DNA from: Pedobacter sp. | GTDB lineage: Bacteria; Bacteroidota; Bacteroidia; Sphingobacteriales; Sphingobacteriaceae | DNA: 44,272 nucleotides | Direction: 5' to 3' | Assembly: GCA_014378705.1 (NCBI GenBank) | Contig: JACMND010000079.1 | Coordinates: 1 to 44,272 of the forward strand | Shown here: one piece after another, positions 30,028-39,187 of the stretch | Position numbering within the stretch: position 1 is the stretch's first letter | Layout of the letters: the number at the start of each line of letters is the position of its first letter | Position numbers and translations under genes: made by a program | The notes under the pieces: model-generated | What the model was told of the DNA's origin: nothing | Databases searched by the model: none | The model's input: the letters and a program-made list of their open reading frames with translations, nothing else

Positions 30028-31644
30028 TTAGTCTACGTTATCGTGAAGGAAAGAATTATTAGGTCTTATTCCGTCTTCGGGCGATAAGGTGAATCTGGAC
30101 ACCTGTGATTCTGATGAATGCGGAACCTGAGGCAAAGACATTTGCTTGCGTTTATAAGCGGGTTCGTTTTCCAATTCCTGCAAACCGTTACTTGTGCGCA
30201 ATTTCATGCTCAAATCCTTTAGGCGGAGAATACGCTCCTTTGATTTTCGCAATTGCTCTTCAATAGACTCATCCGTTTTATTTTCATCCGGATTGGTTTG
30301 CGCAACTTTTACTTCCGGCTCTTGCACCTCTTGAGAAACAATCTGCTGATTGCCTGCATTCTCGGTATTTTCGACTTGCATAACCTGAAAATCGGAATCT
30401 TGCACCTGTTCAGCAACGTCATCGTTTTCCGTTAATGTATGTCGGATGATTTCTTCTGTTTTACCAGACGACTGCTTATTTTCTTCAGAAGGTTTGGAAT
30501 TCTGGAAATATCCTGCAAACAGATCGACCTGTTTTTCTTCCTTCATCTTCATAACAGGTTCTAAAGATTCCTCTTCTTTTTTAATTTCAATAAAAGTATT
30601 GGTATTTATCGGCCTTATTAAAGGAGCGTTATCGGGGGTTAACATAGAAACTTTACGCTGCTGGTTCTTTTCTACCTGCCGTTCTTCCATAGTTTGGAAG
30701 CCTGTGGCAATAATTGTAACCGATATTTTTTCACCAAGTGATTCATCAAAGCAATTACCCCAGATCAGATCAGCAGCTAAACCTGCTTTTTCCTGAATGT
30801 AATCGGTAATCACACTAACCTCATCCATGGTAACCTCCTTAGAGCCGGAACTTATGTTTAAGAGTATATACCGGGCACCTTCAATCTCATTATCCTTCAA
30901 TAATGGTGACGCAAGCGCACCTTTAACAGCTTCAAGAGAACGATTCTCACCCTCTGAAGCAAAGCTGCCCATGATGGCCACACCACTTTCTTTCATCACG
31001 GTGCGAACATCTTTGAAATCAACATTCATATAACCCGGAATGGTTATAATTTCAGCAATTCCTTTTGCCGCGGTTGTTAAGATGTTATCAGCCTGTGCAA
31101 AGGCGGACCCAAGTGTTAAATTTCCAAAAATCTCACGCAAACGGTCATTGGATATCACCAGGTATGAATCCACATACTTTTTAAACTCATCCAGGCCCTC
31201 TTCTGCCTGAATCTTCCGGCGTTTACCTTCAAAAGAAAATGGTGTAGTAATAATTCCTACAGTTAGAATATCCATTTCTTTAGCTGCTTTCGCGATAATC
31301 GGGCTCGCCCCTGTGCCGGTTCCTCCACCCATTCCGGCGGTTATAAAAAGCATCTTGGTATTTGTACCAAGCATTTGCTTGATATCCTCAATATTTTCAA
31401 TAGCTGAATTTTTACCAACTTCGGGAATTGACCCCGCACCCATACCTTCAGTCAGACTGGCGCCCAACTGGACTTTATTGGGTATCGGACTAAGCTCTAA
31501 AGCCTGAGCATCCGTATTACAAATTATAAAATCAACACCGGTAATTCCCTGACGGTACATATGGTTTACGGCATTCCCACCGCCTCCACCAACACCAATC
31601 ACTTTAATGATTGATGATTTTTCTTTAAGCATTTCAAACTGCAT
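30028..31644 (-). CDS. ftsZ: Cell division GTPase FtsZ
   Basis: This tubulin-like GTPase forms the Z ring at midcell. The N-terminal GTP-binding core starts IKVIGVGGGGGNAVNHM, and the signature loop is GMGGGTGTGASPI (about 104-116). The synergy loop and core end near residue 330. A long, Glu/Gln/Asn-rich linker (about 340-500) follows, and then a short conserved tail ending RPNNSFLHDNVD, the site expected to bind FtsA. At 538 residues it is much longer than the ~380 of E. coli because of the linker, which is usual in Bacteroidota. It is the last gene of the dcw cluster. Confidence 0.98.
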   Translation of the reverse strand: MQFEMLKEKSSIIKVIGVGGGGGNAVNHMYRQGITGVDFIICNTDAQALELSPIPNKVQLGASLTEGMGAGSIPEVGKNSAIENIEDIKQMLGTNTKMLFITAGMGGGTGTGASPIIAKAAKEMDILTVGIITTPFSFEGKRRKIQAEEGLDEFKKYVDSYLVISNDRLREIFGNLTLGSAFAQADNILTTAAKGIAEIITIPGYMNVDFKDVRTVMKESGVAIMGSFASEGENRSLEAVKGALASPLLKDNEIEGARYILLNISSGSKEVTMDEVSVITDYIQEKAGLAADLIWGNCFDESLGEKISVTIIATGFQTMEERQVEKNQQRKVSMLTPDNAPLIRPINTNTFIEIKKEEESLEPVMKMKEEKQVDLFAGYFQNSKPSEENKQSSGKTEEIIRHTLTENDDVAEQVQDSDFQVMQVENTENAGNQQIVSQEVQEPEVKVAQTNPDENKTDESIEEQLRKSKERILRLKDLSMKLRTSNGLQELENEPAYKRKQMSLPQVPHSSESQVSRFTLSPEDGIRPNNSFLHDNVD

Positions 31645-31714
31645 AGCCTTATTAATCAGTTAGGTAAATAAGAACTGGCTGCTGACAGTCCTTGTTGTAA
31701 TATTAATTAATTTT

Positions 31715-31739
31715 CCACAAGACTTATTAACACTTGTGG
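31715..31739. repeat. Hairpin with paired DnaA-box-like sequences between ftsA and ftsZ
   Basis: CCACAAG (31715-31721) and CTTGTGG (31733-31739) form an inverted repeat with an 11-base loop in the 126-base ftsA-ftsZ gap. Read outward-in, the arms carry TTTTCCACA on the plus strand and TAATCCACA on the minus strand, each one mismatch from the DnaA box TTATCCACA. No T tract follows on either side, so it is not a terminator. Confidence 0.45.
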
Positions 31740-31770
31740 ATTATGTTGAGAAGTTAAGTAATGTTGAGAA

Positions 31771-33123
31771 TTATCGCAGATAGTCCTCATCTTTTATATC
31801 GTCTTTAATAAATTTTGCACCAGTTTGTAGTAACCTGTCAAATAATCCAAAAGCTTTTCTGGCTTTTTCGGCAGGTATCAGTTTTTCAACGATCATACTA
31901 GTATTTTTACTTGTTAATAATTGTTGTTCTCCTTTCTGAATTCCTTTTATCAGCAAACCAATACCTGTTGCAAACAGCGGACTTTTTAATTCATCATAAA
32001 TGTTTTTAGGGAGAAGTTCGTTTTTTGCAAGGTGCTCATTGGGATATCCTACCCTACAATCAAGCCCTGTAACAAATTCAACCAACTGAGGTAAATGTTT
32101 AAGCTGTGCCCCCCCACCAGTTATCACTATACCGGCTATAAGTCTTTTTTCGTAGCCGGATGATTTAATTTCGTAGTAAACATGTTCAATAATTTCTTCC
32201 ATTCTTGCTTGGATAACATAAGCGAGATTTTTTACTGAGATCTCTTTATGCTCACGTCCACGCAAACCGGGAACGCATATAATCTCATTGTCTTTGTTCT
32301 CATCTGCTAACGCAGAACCAAAGCGGGTTTTTAAAGATTCGGCCTGGTTACGCATTACCGAACACCCTTCGCGAATATCTTCCGTAACGCTATTTCCGCC
32401 GAAAGGAATAACAGCCGTATGGCGAATGATTCCTTCATGAAAAATAGCCAGATCGGTAGTACCGCCACCAATATCTACCAAAACTACCCCAGCCTCCTTT
32501 TCTTCTTCGCTAAGCACGGATTCTGACGACGCTAAAGGTTCCAAAATTAACTCCTGAGTTTCCAGGCCGGCATTTCCTACGCACTTTAAGATATTTTTTA
32601 CAGCACTAACATGGCCTGAAATAATGTGGAAATTTGCTTCAAGCCTAACTCCGGCCATCCCAATAGGATCTTTAATTCCCGGCTCATTATCAACTGTAAA
32701 TTCTTGAGGAAGAACGTGAATAATCTCTTCCCCGGGAGGCATAACCAACTTGAACATATCTTCAATCAGTTTGTCAATGTCCTTATTTTGGATTTCGGTG
32801 TTCAAGTCTTTGCGGGTTAAAATCCCGCGATGCTGTAAACTTTTTATGTGCTGGCCGGCAATTCCCACATTAACAATTTTAACATCCACATTGGATTGCG
32901 CACCGGCTTCTTCTACTGCCTGCAAAATTCCCTGAACAGTTTTCTGAATATTGGATACTACACCGCGAGATACACCTGCTGACACAGCTTTTCCTATTCC
33001 AAGTATTTCAATTTTGCCGTGCTCGCTCCTCCGGCCAACGGTAACGCATATTTTTGTAGTACCGATGTCAAGACCAACAACAATCGGGGAACTTTTTGAG
33101 GATGTAGTAATGCTTTTTTCCAT
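31771..33123 (-). CDS. ftsA: Cell division protein FtsA
   Basis: This actin-like ATPase tethers FtsZ to the membrane. The phosphate-1 motif is VGLDIGTTKICVTVGRR (about 16-32), phosphate-2 is VLVDIGGGTTDLAIF (about 216-230), and the adenosine motif is GIVITGGGAQLKHL (about 324-337). The 1C domain typical of FtsA lies in between (about 90-175). The C-terminus (FGLFDRLLQTGAKFIKDD) is an amphipathic membrane-binding helix. At 450 residues it is slightly longer than the E. coli protein. It lies nine bases after ftsQ. Confidence 0.97.
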   Translation of the reverse strand: MEKSITTSSKSSPIVVGLDIGTTKICVTVGRRSEHGKIEILGIGKAVSAGVSRGVVSNIQKTVQGILQAVEEAGAQSNVDVKIVNVGIAGQHIKSLQHRGILTRKDLNTEIQNKDIDKLIEDMFKLVMPPGEEIIHVLPQEFTVDNEPGIKDPIGMAGVRLEANFHIISGHVSAVKNILKCVGNAGLETQELILEPLASSESVLSEEEKEAGVVLVDIGGGTTDLAIFHEGIIRHTAVIPFGGNSVTEDIREGCSVMRNQAESLKTRFGSALADENKDNEIICVPGLRGREHKEISVKNLAYVIQARMEEIIEHVYYEIKSSGYEKRLIAGIVITGGGAQLKHLPQLVEFVTGLDCRVGYPNEHLAKNELLPKNIYDELKSPLFATGIGLLIKGIQKGEQQLLTSKNTSMIVEKLIPAEKARKAFGLFDRLLQTGAKFIKDDIKDEDYLR

Positions 33124-33132
33124 GTTAAAACC

Positions 33133-34005
33133 TTAATTAATGGTTGTGTCCTGAGTTATATTGGATAAACTATCTGTCGGCACCTGAATTATTTTTGCTT
33201 TCGGTTCAACTGAAGTCGTTTTAATTGTATCCGGGTTTTTTACGCCGATTACCTGGTTGCTATATTTAATAATAATGGTTTTATAGGTTTTCCAGCCAAC
33301 CTGAGGGAGGGCTTTTTTATAAAACGTATACAGATTGTTAAATTTTACTTCCAGTGAATCCGCATCACCAAGGATAATATTCTGATTGCCGACCCGCGGC
33401 ACCATTTCTATATCACTTTTTTGATTCACATATAATTGCTCAATCTGATTATTCCATAAAGTATCCTCAGATATAAAGGCGGCAGTTTTAAAAAGATCTT
33501 TGGCAACCCGGCTTTTTAGTGTGTCCACTTTCCCGGTGTAATCTTCATAGATAAGACCATTCGCGATAAGAACATTTGCAGTAAAATTATCAGACATCGG
33601 TATTTTATTGCCTTCCCTGTCTACATAAAAATCCAGGTTCGCGGTATTAATTATCCGTAAAATGGGAACTCTCTGGCTAATCTTAACTTTAATGATCCCA
33701 TCCATATCTGCGTAAACTTTTGCAAAGCGAATAAAGGGATTGGCTTTCAAGCTGGCTTCCAACTTTTGAATGTTGATGTTTTTTAATTTACGTCCCACCA
33801 GTTTGCCGCCGTTTGATAACAGGATCTGATCAACTTCAGATCGTTCTATAAAATTTTGGTTGCCCGGAATGATCACCTTTACATCTTTGCACACAAGAGA
33901 AGTTTTTTCAGATTCGATAAAGCTCATAAAAACTACCAGTCCACTAAGGCAAACTACCCAGGCAAAAAAAATAAATACTGCTTTCCAGTTTATCCTCTTA
34001 AGCAT
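33133..34005 (-). CDS. ftsQ: Cell division protein FtsQ/DivIB
   Basis: This is a bitopic divisome protein of the inner membrane. A short basic N-terminus (MLKRINWK) leads into one membrane segment (about 9-30, VFIFFAWVVCLSGLVVFMSF). A POTRA-like domain follows (about 38-110: KDVKVIIPGNQNFIERSEVD and KANPFIRFAKVYADMDG), and then the periplasmic FtsQ domain with RVPILRIINTANLDFYVDR. The sequence is divergent, as FtsQ usually is, so position between murC and ftsA is strong support. The start overlaps the end of murC by eight bases. Confidence 0.92.
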   Translation of the reverse strand: MLKRINWKAVFIFFAWVVCLSGLVVFMSFIESEKTSLVCKDVKVIIPGNQNFIERSEVDQILLSNGGKLVGRKLKNINIQKLEASLKANPFIRFAKVYADMDGIIKVKISQRVPILRIINTANLDFYVDREGNKIPMSDNFTANVLIANGLIYEDYTGKVDTLKSRVAKDLFKTAAFISEDTLWNNQIEQLYVNQKSDIEMVPRVGNQNIILGDADSLEVKFNNLYTFYKKALPQVGWKTYKTIIIKYSNQVIGVKNPDTIKTTSVEPKAKIIQVPTDSLSNITQDTTIN

Positions 34006-35353
34006 GTTCTAAAATTTCTTTTAACGGGTTCACTAAGGTGCCAATATCCCCGGCACCAACGGTTAACAGCAGTTCTGGCCTTTCTCTCCTTATGTAATTA
34101 ATGGTTTCCGTTTTGCTGAAAAGGTTTTTATTATTGAGAAGGATCTTTTTCAAAATCATTGAGGAATTAATGCCTTTGATAGGTAGTTCCCTTGCTGGGT
34201 AAATTTCAAGCAAGATCAAAACATCTGACATGCCCAAAACTTCGGCAAACCCATTCGCAAAATCACGCGTTCGGCTAAACAAATGAGGCTGAAAAATGGT
34301 GGTTAGTTTCTTGTCAGGATATAGGGCTTTTACTGCTTTGATGCAGGCCCTCAGTTCCTCAGGATGATGCGCATAATCGTCAATATAAATTCGTTTTTCA
34401 GTTTTAATGATGTACTCAAACCTTCGTTTTACACCTTTAAAATTAGCAAGGGAGGTTTTGATATTTTTAACAGAAATCCCCAATATTAGAGCTACTTCAA
34501 TAGCCGCTATTGCATTCTCTATATTGTGTAACCCGGGCAAAACAAGCTGAATGTTTTCTATCCGGGTTAATTTATTTTTAAAGTCAAACCAAAACTTTCC
34601 ACCCTGTACCCGGATATTTTCAGCGTGGATATCTGAATTTTCACTCGCGGAATAGGTTCGTGCGTTTTCAAAACCAAGACCCTTCTTTGTTATTAACTTC
34701 CCATCCGGTTTTAACTGGCGGGCAAATAACTTAAAAGATTCTGACAAGTTTGAGGCATCACCATAAATGTCCAGATGATCTGCGTCCATGGATGTTATAA
34801 TAGCGATATCCGGGTATAAGGTCAGAAAAGAACGGTCGTACTCGTCTGCTTCCACAACAATTGTATTGTTATTTCCTAAAAGAAAATTGCTGTTGTAATT
34901 GGTTGCTATCCCACCCAAAAAGGCCGAACAATCATAGCCACTATCTTTTAGCAAATGCGCAATAATGCTGGATGTGGTTGTTTTTCCGTGCGTTCCGGCT
35001 ACCGCAATAGTAAACATCCCTTTGCTGATCATTCCCAAAACTTCTGATCTCTTTTTAAGATTGAAACCTCCTGATCTGAAGTAATTTAACAACCCAAACT
35101 CATCCGGAATGGCGGGTGTATAAATTATAAGGATTTTATTACTACTAATTTTGAACTGATTTGGTATCTGACTCTCAGCATCAGTAAACACAACAGGAAT
35201 TCCTCCAGCTTGTAAAGCGTCTGTTAAAGGAGTAGGGGTTTTATCATAGCCACAGACATCAGCCCCGCGGTTTTTGAAATACAGAGCAAGCCCGCTCATG
35301 CCGATTCCGCCAACACCAATTAAATACACTTTATTAACGTTTTCTAATTCCAT
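33998..35353 (-). CDS. murC: UDP-N-acetylmuramate--L-alanine ligase
   Basis: This cytoplasmic ligase adds L-Ala to UDP-MurNAc, the first stem-peptide residue. It shows the N-terminal GVGGIGMSGLALYF motif, the ATP loop AGTHGKTTTSSIIAHLL, the DADHLDIYG segment, and the conserved DDYAHHPEE in the C-terminal domain. I chose the ATG at 35353 (MELENVNKVYLIG, 451 residues) rather than the GTG at 35365, because an AGGTGG ribosome site lies eight bases before the ATG and the GTG directly abuts the murG stop. Confidence 0.96.
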   Translation of the reverse strand: MELENVNKVYLIGVGGIGMSGLALYFKNRGADVCGYDKTPTPLTDALQAGGIPVVFTDAESQIPNQFKISSNKILIIYTPAIPDEFGLLNYFRSGGFNLKKRSEVLGMISKGMFTIAVAGTHGKTTTSSIIAHLLKDSGYDCSAFLGGIATNYNSNFLLGNNNTIVVEADEYDRSFLTLYPDIAIITSMDADHLDIYGDASNLSESFKLFARQLKPDGKLITKKGLGFENARTYSASENSDIHAENIRVQGGKFWFDFKNKLTRIENIQLVLPGLHNIENAIAAIEVALILGISVKNIKTSLANFKGVKRRFEYIIKTEKRIYIDDYAHHPEELRACIKAVKALYPDKKLTTIFQPHLFSRTRDFANGFAEVLGMSDVLILLEIYPARELPIKGINSSMILKKILLNNKNLFSKTETINYIRRERPELLLTVGAGDIGTLVNPLKEILEHA

Positions 35354-35361
35354 TGGTAAAA

Positions 35362-35367
35362 CCACCT
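35362..35367 (-). promoter_or_regulatory. Ribosome binding site that fixes the murC start
   Basis: AGGTGG on the minus strand overlaps the murG TAG stop and lies eight bases before the murC ATG, implying translational coupling with murG. Confidence 0.6.
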
Positions 35368-36490
35368 AAATAAGCGGCCCGTATTTTTGTTCAACTAGTT
35401 TAAATACTTCTCTAGCAATCACTTCATCCGCATCCGGGAAGGCCATCTTTTTAATATTATTAGCAAGCAGGCGGCATTTTCCGGGATTGCCCACCAGGTT
35501 TAAAGCCGCATTAACCAGTTCAGAGCCAGCAGACGCATCCGATATCATAATCGCTGCGCCGTTTTTTACCAATGCCAGCGCATTTTGTGTTTGATGATCT
35601 TCAGTTACATTGGGAGATGGCACCAGGATAACCGGTTTTCCGATCACACATAACTCTGCAATTGTACCTGCACCAGCACGAGATACAATAACATCCGCGG
35701 CAGCGTAGCCTAATTCCATTTTGTGAAGAAATTCCATCACCCTGATGTTGTTGTTTTCCAATCCTTCCAATTTCTCCTTGACAACCCGGAAGTAGTGCTT
35801 ACCGGTTTGCCAAATTAACTGCACATCCGCATCCAGAATCTTTTTTATCCCCACAAGGAAGCTGTTGTTCAAGGTTCCGGCACCAAGGCTTCCGCCTGTT
35901 ACCAGAATGGTTTGTTTATGAGGAGATAAGCTTAGCATTTCTGCGGAAGCAAAACGCTTGTTATCGATATTTACCACTTCTTTGCGAATGGGATTACCCG
36001 TAAGCATGATTTTGGCAGCCGGGAAAAACTTTTCCATGCCTTCAAAAGCAACGCAAATTCGTTGTGCGTTTTTTCCGAGCCATTTATTGGTAATCCCGGC
36101 GAATGAATTCTGCTCCTGTATTAAATACGGAATATCCATCTGGCTTGCGGCCAACAATAAGGGGCCTGAAGCATAACCACCCACACCAATAGCCACATCA
36201 GGTTTAAAAGCATTTATAATCGAACGGGCATTTAAAACACTTTTAACCAGTTTATACGGGAGTAAAATATTTTTTAAAATTGATTTTCGTTCAAAGCCCT
36301 GAATATCTAAACCAACTATTTTATATCCGGCGGCAGGCACTTTTTCCATTTCCATACGTCCTTTTGCGCCTACAAACAAAATCTCAGTTTCTGGAGCAAT
36401 CCGCTTCAGGGCATTGGCAATAGCTACTGCCGGGAAAATATGTCCTCCGGTGCCGCCTCCACTAATGATTACCCTGATTGCTCTTTTCAT
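35366..36490 (-). CDS. murG: UDP-N-acetylglucosamine--lipid I transferase MurG
   Basis: This GT28 glycosyltransferase adds GlcNAc to lipid I on the inner face of the membrane to make lipid II. The N-terminal loop is GGGTGGHIFPAVAIA (about 10-24). The family GVGGYASGPLLLAA and QEQNSFAGITNKWL segments are present, and the donor-binding domain has TGGSLGAGTLN and the SRAGAGTIAEL motif near 270. At 374 residues it has the usual length. It lies 14 bases after ftsW. Confidence 0.97.
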   Translation of the reverse strand: MKRAIRVIISGGGTGGHIFPAVAIANALKRIAPETEILFVGAKGRMEMEKVPAAGYKIVGLDIQGFERKSILKNILLPYKLVKSVLNARSIINAFKPDVAIGVGGYASGPLLLAASQMDIPYLIQEQNSFAGITNKWLGKNAQRICVAFEGMEKFFPAAKIMLTGNPIRKEVVNIDNKRFASAEMLSLSPHKQTILVTGGSLGAGTLNNSFLVGIKKILDADVQLIWQTGKHYFRVVKEKLEGLENNNIRVMEFLHKMELGYAAADVIVSRAGAGTIAELCVIGKPVILVPSPNVTEDHQTQNALALVKNGAAIMISDASAGSELVNAALNLVGNPGKCRLLANNIKKMAFPDADEVIAREVFKLVEQKYGPLI

Positions 36491-36504
36491 TTTTTTATAT
36501 TTAA

Positions 36505-37677
36505 TTAAGCCATTTCAGTTATCTCGCCCACAATTACCTTGTCTTTATCCCTGATACTTTTTTCTTTCTTTTCATCAATATCCCGGCTAACGCTTAAAAT
36601 TATTCCGAATGCGATGCTGGTAAATAAAATAGAAGTACCACCCATACTAACCAGCGGCAGCGGAACCCCTGTTACCGGTCCTAACCCTACGGCCACAGCC
36701 ATATTGGCAAAAGCCTGGATTGTAAGGCTAAAACTTAACCCCGCAGCTAACAGGGCTCCGAAAGCTTTGGGACTGTCCGTAACAATTAATATACAACGCC
36801 ACAAAAAGACGAGGTACATTATAACCAGTACAACGCCACCTAACAGACCGTATTCTTCGATAATCAGCGCATAAACAAAATCGGAATACGGATGTGGCAA
36901 ATAATTTCTCTGGGTACTGTTTCCGGGCCCTTTACCAAACCAGCCACCTGATGCTACCGCAATTTTGGACTGATTGCTTTGGAATAACTTATCCGGATTT
37001 GCTTTTTCGGGATGGATGTATGTCTCTATCCTGGAAATGTATGTTTTACGACGTGGTCCCAGTAACACAACTGCTGTGAGCAAAACTAAGCCACCTAAAC
37101 AAACTATCGCGATTTGCTTAATGCTGATCCGCCCGATGATCAGCAGCAAAATACTTACCCCAAAAAGCATGATGGCCGTTGAAAGATTAGCAAGTGCTAT
37201 TAAAATAAATATCACGCAAACGGAACCCATTATTGGCAGAAAGGCTTTTTTAACATCTTTAATATTTTCCTGCTTCCGCGTAAGCGTGCGGGCGAGGAAA
37301 GTGATCAGGGCCAGTTTAGCTAAATCGGATGTTTGAAATGTTTGATTTATAATTGGAATGGTTACCCAGCGGCTCGCATCATTGATGGTGTTACCAAATA
37401 CAAGTGTGTAAAGCAATAAGGGGATTGTTACCACCATCAGGATTTTGGATATTCCTGCGTAATAGCGGTAATCCAGCAAATGAGAAAAGTACATCAGGGC
37501 AATGCCGCCGATTATAAAAACCAAATGTTTTACAAGGTACTGCTCGCTTCCCACTCCTTTTTTAAAAGCCAGCGTGCCGGTTGCACTGTACACAGCCAGC
37601 AGTGACCAGATCGAAAGCAGGATCACGATCAGCCAGATCCAGCGGTCCCCTTTAGTTCTGTTGATTAATCTTAGCAT
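36505..37677 (-). CDS. ftsW: Lipid II polymerase FtsW
   Basis: This SEDS-family integral membrane glycosyltransferase polymerises septal peptidoglycan together with FtsI. The 390-residue protein has about ten membrane segments, starting at WLIVILLSIWSLLAVYSA. The SEDS signatures are PHPYSDFVYALIIEEYGLLG (about 267-286) and GPVTGVPLPLVSMGGTS (about 329-345). It follows murD after a 73-base gap that holds a palindromic repeat. Confidence 0.96.
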   Translation of the reverse strand: MLRLINRTKGDRWIWLIVILLSIWSLLAVYSATGTLAFKKGVGSEQYLVKHLVFIIGGIALMYFSHLLDYRYYAGISKILMVVTIPLLLYTLVFGNTINDASRWVTIPIINQTFQTSDLAKLALITFLARTLTRKQENIKDVKKAFLPIMGSVCVIFILIALANLSTAIMLFGVSILLLIIGRISIKQIAIVCLGGLVLLTAVVLLGPRRKTYISRIETYIHPEKANPDKLFQSNQSKIAVASGGWFGKGPGNSTQRNYLPHPYSDFVYALIIEEYGLLGGVVLVIMYLVFLWRCILIVTDSPKAFGALLAAGLSFSLTIQAFANMAVAVGLGPVTGVPLPLVSMGGTSILFTSIAFGIILSVSRDIDEKKEKSIRDKDKVIVGEITEMA

Positions 37678-37713
37678 AGCCTTAATCTAAATATTTGCAC
37701 ACCTTTTACTTTT

Positions 37714-37757
37714 AAAAGCCTTACCCGAACCTTCTCCAAAAGAGAGAAAACTATAAC
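37714..37757 (-). repeat. Palindromic repeat, copy B, between murD and ftsW
   Basis: On the plus strand it reads AAGCCTTACCCGAACCTTC then TCC-AAAA-GAGAGAAAAC, ending in ATAACTCC inside the last murD codons. The order of blocks matches copy A, and the murD stop codon lies within the repeat. Confidence 0.7.
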
Positions 37758-39184
37758 TCCTTTACCGCTTGTTTAAACTGGTTACCACGATCTTCATAAT
37801 TCTTAAAAAGGTCAAAGCTGGCGCAGGCCGGTGATAGTAAAACAGTATCGCCTTTTTTGGCAAGGTGATAGGCAATTTCTACTGCTTCGCGGGCAGAAAA
37901 AGTATTTACAATCACATCCACATCATCTGTAAAAGCATCATGAATTCGTTTATTATCTTTCCCAAGGCAAACAATGCTCTTTACCTTATTTTTTACCAGG
38001 TCGCGGAGCATCTCATAATCATTCCCTTTATCTACACCGCCAAGTATCAGCACTACTTGCGAAGGCATGCTTTCAAGCGCATACCAGGTAGAGTTTACGT
38101 TGGTTGCTTTTGAATCATTAATAAATTCGATCCCGGAGATGCGTGCTACATGCTCCAGGCGATGTTCTATATTTTTAAAACTGCCCATGCTTTCGCGAAT
38201 AGTTTCATTGCGCAACTCCAGTACTTTTGCAATAATGCCTGAAGCCATAGAGTTGTAAAGATTATGCTTGCCCTGAAGAGCTAATTCGGTAATTGACATA
38301 TTAAAAGGTTGTTGATTTGTGTGGTTTAGATTGATGTGTATTTGGGTAGGGTCTGAATAAGCTCCAATTTTAATGGGGCTAACTATTGAAAATGGATAAG
38401 ATTGGGATAACAACCGGCGAGATTTTAACCCTTCTGAAATTTCTTTATCGTCAGTACAGTAAATAAAAACATCCTGTTCAGTTTGGTTTTGAAGGATACG
38501 AAACTTTGAATCGCGGTAATTAGACATTTGATAATCATAACGATCCAGATGGTCAGGCGTTATGTTAAGCAGTACGGCTATGTCGGCCTTAAAATCATAC
38601 ATGTTATCCAGCATGAAACTGCTGATTTCTAAAACATAGTGATCAAAGTTTTTCTGAGCCACTTGGCGGGCAAAACTCTTACCGATGTTACCTGCAAGAC
38701 CAACATTTAAACCCGCATTTTTTAATATATGATACGTCAGCATGGTGGTCGTTGACTTTCCATTCGATCCGGTGATGCAAATTAGTTTTGCATCAGTGAA
38801 TCTGGCTGCAAACTCAATCTCAGAAATAACCGCAATCTTCTTTTCCAGCAGTGATTGTATGATCGCGGCTTTAACTGCAATACCAGGGCTCTTTATTACT
38901 TCGCCTGCATTTAAAATTAATTCAGCAGTATGTTGATTTTCTTCATATTTAATCCCAGCAGCTTCGAGTTCTGCTTTATATGAATTTGAAATGGGACCGG
39001 CATCAGAAACAAAAACTTCATATCCCTGCTTTAAAGCAAGTAAAGCCGCACCTGTTCCGCTTTCTCCAGCACCTAAAATCACGAGCCTGGATCCCACCTT
39101 TTCTAAAAGAGAAGGAGCAAGCCTCACCCCGGTCCGCTCCATAGGAGTGGGAGTTGTTGATGATGTGATGTTATCTTCAGTCAT
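37751..39184 (-). CDS. murD: UDP-N-acetylmuramoyl-L-alanine--D-glutamate ligase with repeat-derived N-terminus
   Basis: This cytoplasmic ligase adds D-Glu to UDP-MurNAc-L-Ala. The ATP loop is TGSNGKSTTTMLTYHIL, followed by NITPDHLDRY, the EHRLEHVA segment, INDSKATN and the late SPACASFDLFKNYEDRG. Homology to MurD begins near residue 32 (SRLVILGAGESG). The preceding 31 residues include PTPMERTGVRLAPSLLEK, which is the translation of a palindromic repeat also found elsewhere in the window. ATG 39184 lies three bases after the mraY stop, so coupling favours this start. An internal ATG at 39142 comes from the repeat itself. Confidence 0.95.
   Translation of the reverse strand: MTEDNITSSTTPTPMERTGVRLAPSLLEKVGSRLVILGAGESGTGAALLALKQGYEVFVSDAGPISNSYKAELEAAGIKYEENQHTAELILNAGEVIKSPGIAVKAAIIQSLLEKKIAVISEIEFAARFTDAKLICITGSNGKSTTTMLTYHILKNAGLNVGLAGNIGKSFARQVAQKNFDHYVLEISSFMLDNMYDFKADIAVLLNITPDHLDRYDYQMSNYRDSKFRILQNQTEQDVFIYCTDDKEISEGLKSRRLLSQSYPFSIVSPIKIGAYSDPTQIHINLNHTNQQPFNMSITELALQGKHNLYNSMASGIIAKVLELRNETIRESMGSFKNIEHRLEHVARISGIEFINDSKATNVNSTWYALESMPSQVVLILGGVDKGNDYEMLRDLVKNKVKSIVCLGKDNKRIHDAFTDDVDVIVNTFSAREAVEIAYHLAKKGDTVLLSPACASFDLFKNYEDRGNQFKQAVKEL
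39099..39157 (-). repeat. Palindromic repeat, copy C, inside the murD coding region
   Basis: On the plus strand it consists of the hairpin CCTTTTCT-AAA-AGAGAAGG, then AAGCCTCACCCCGGTCCG and the hairpin CTCC-ATA-GGAG followed by TGGGAGTTGTTGA. It shares the core AAGCCTCA(A/C)CCC..GTCCGCTC with copy A and is translated as murD residues of about 10-29. Confidence 0.75.
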
Positions 39185-39187
39185 CAG

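Noticed and set aside
36974-37336. 120-residue plus-strand open frame opposite ftsW
   Set aside because: It is antisense to a conserved membrane-protein gene, has no recognisable features, and long antisense frames are expected there.
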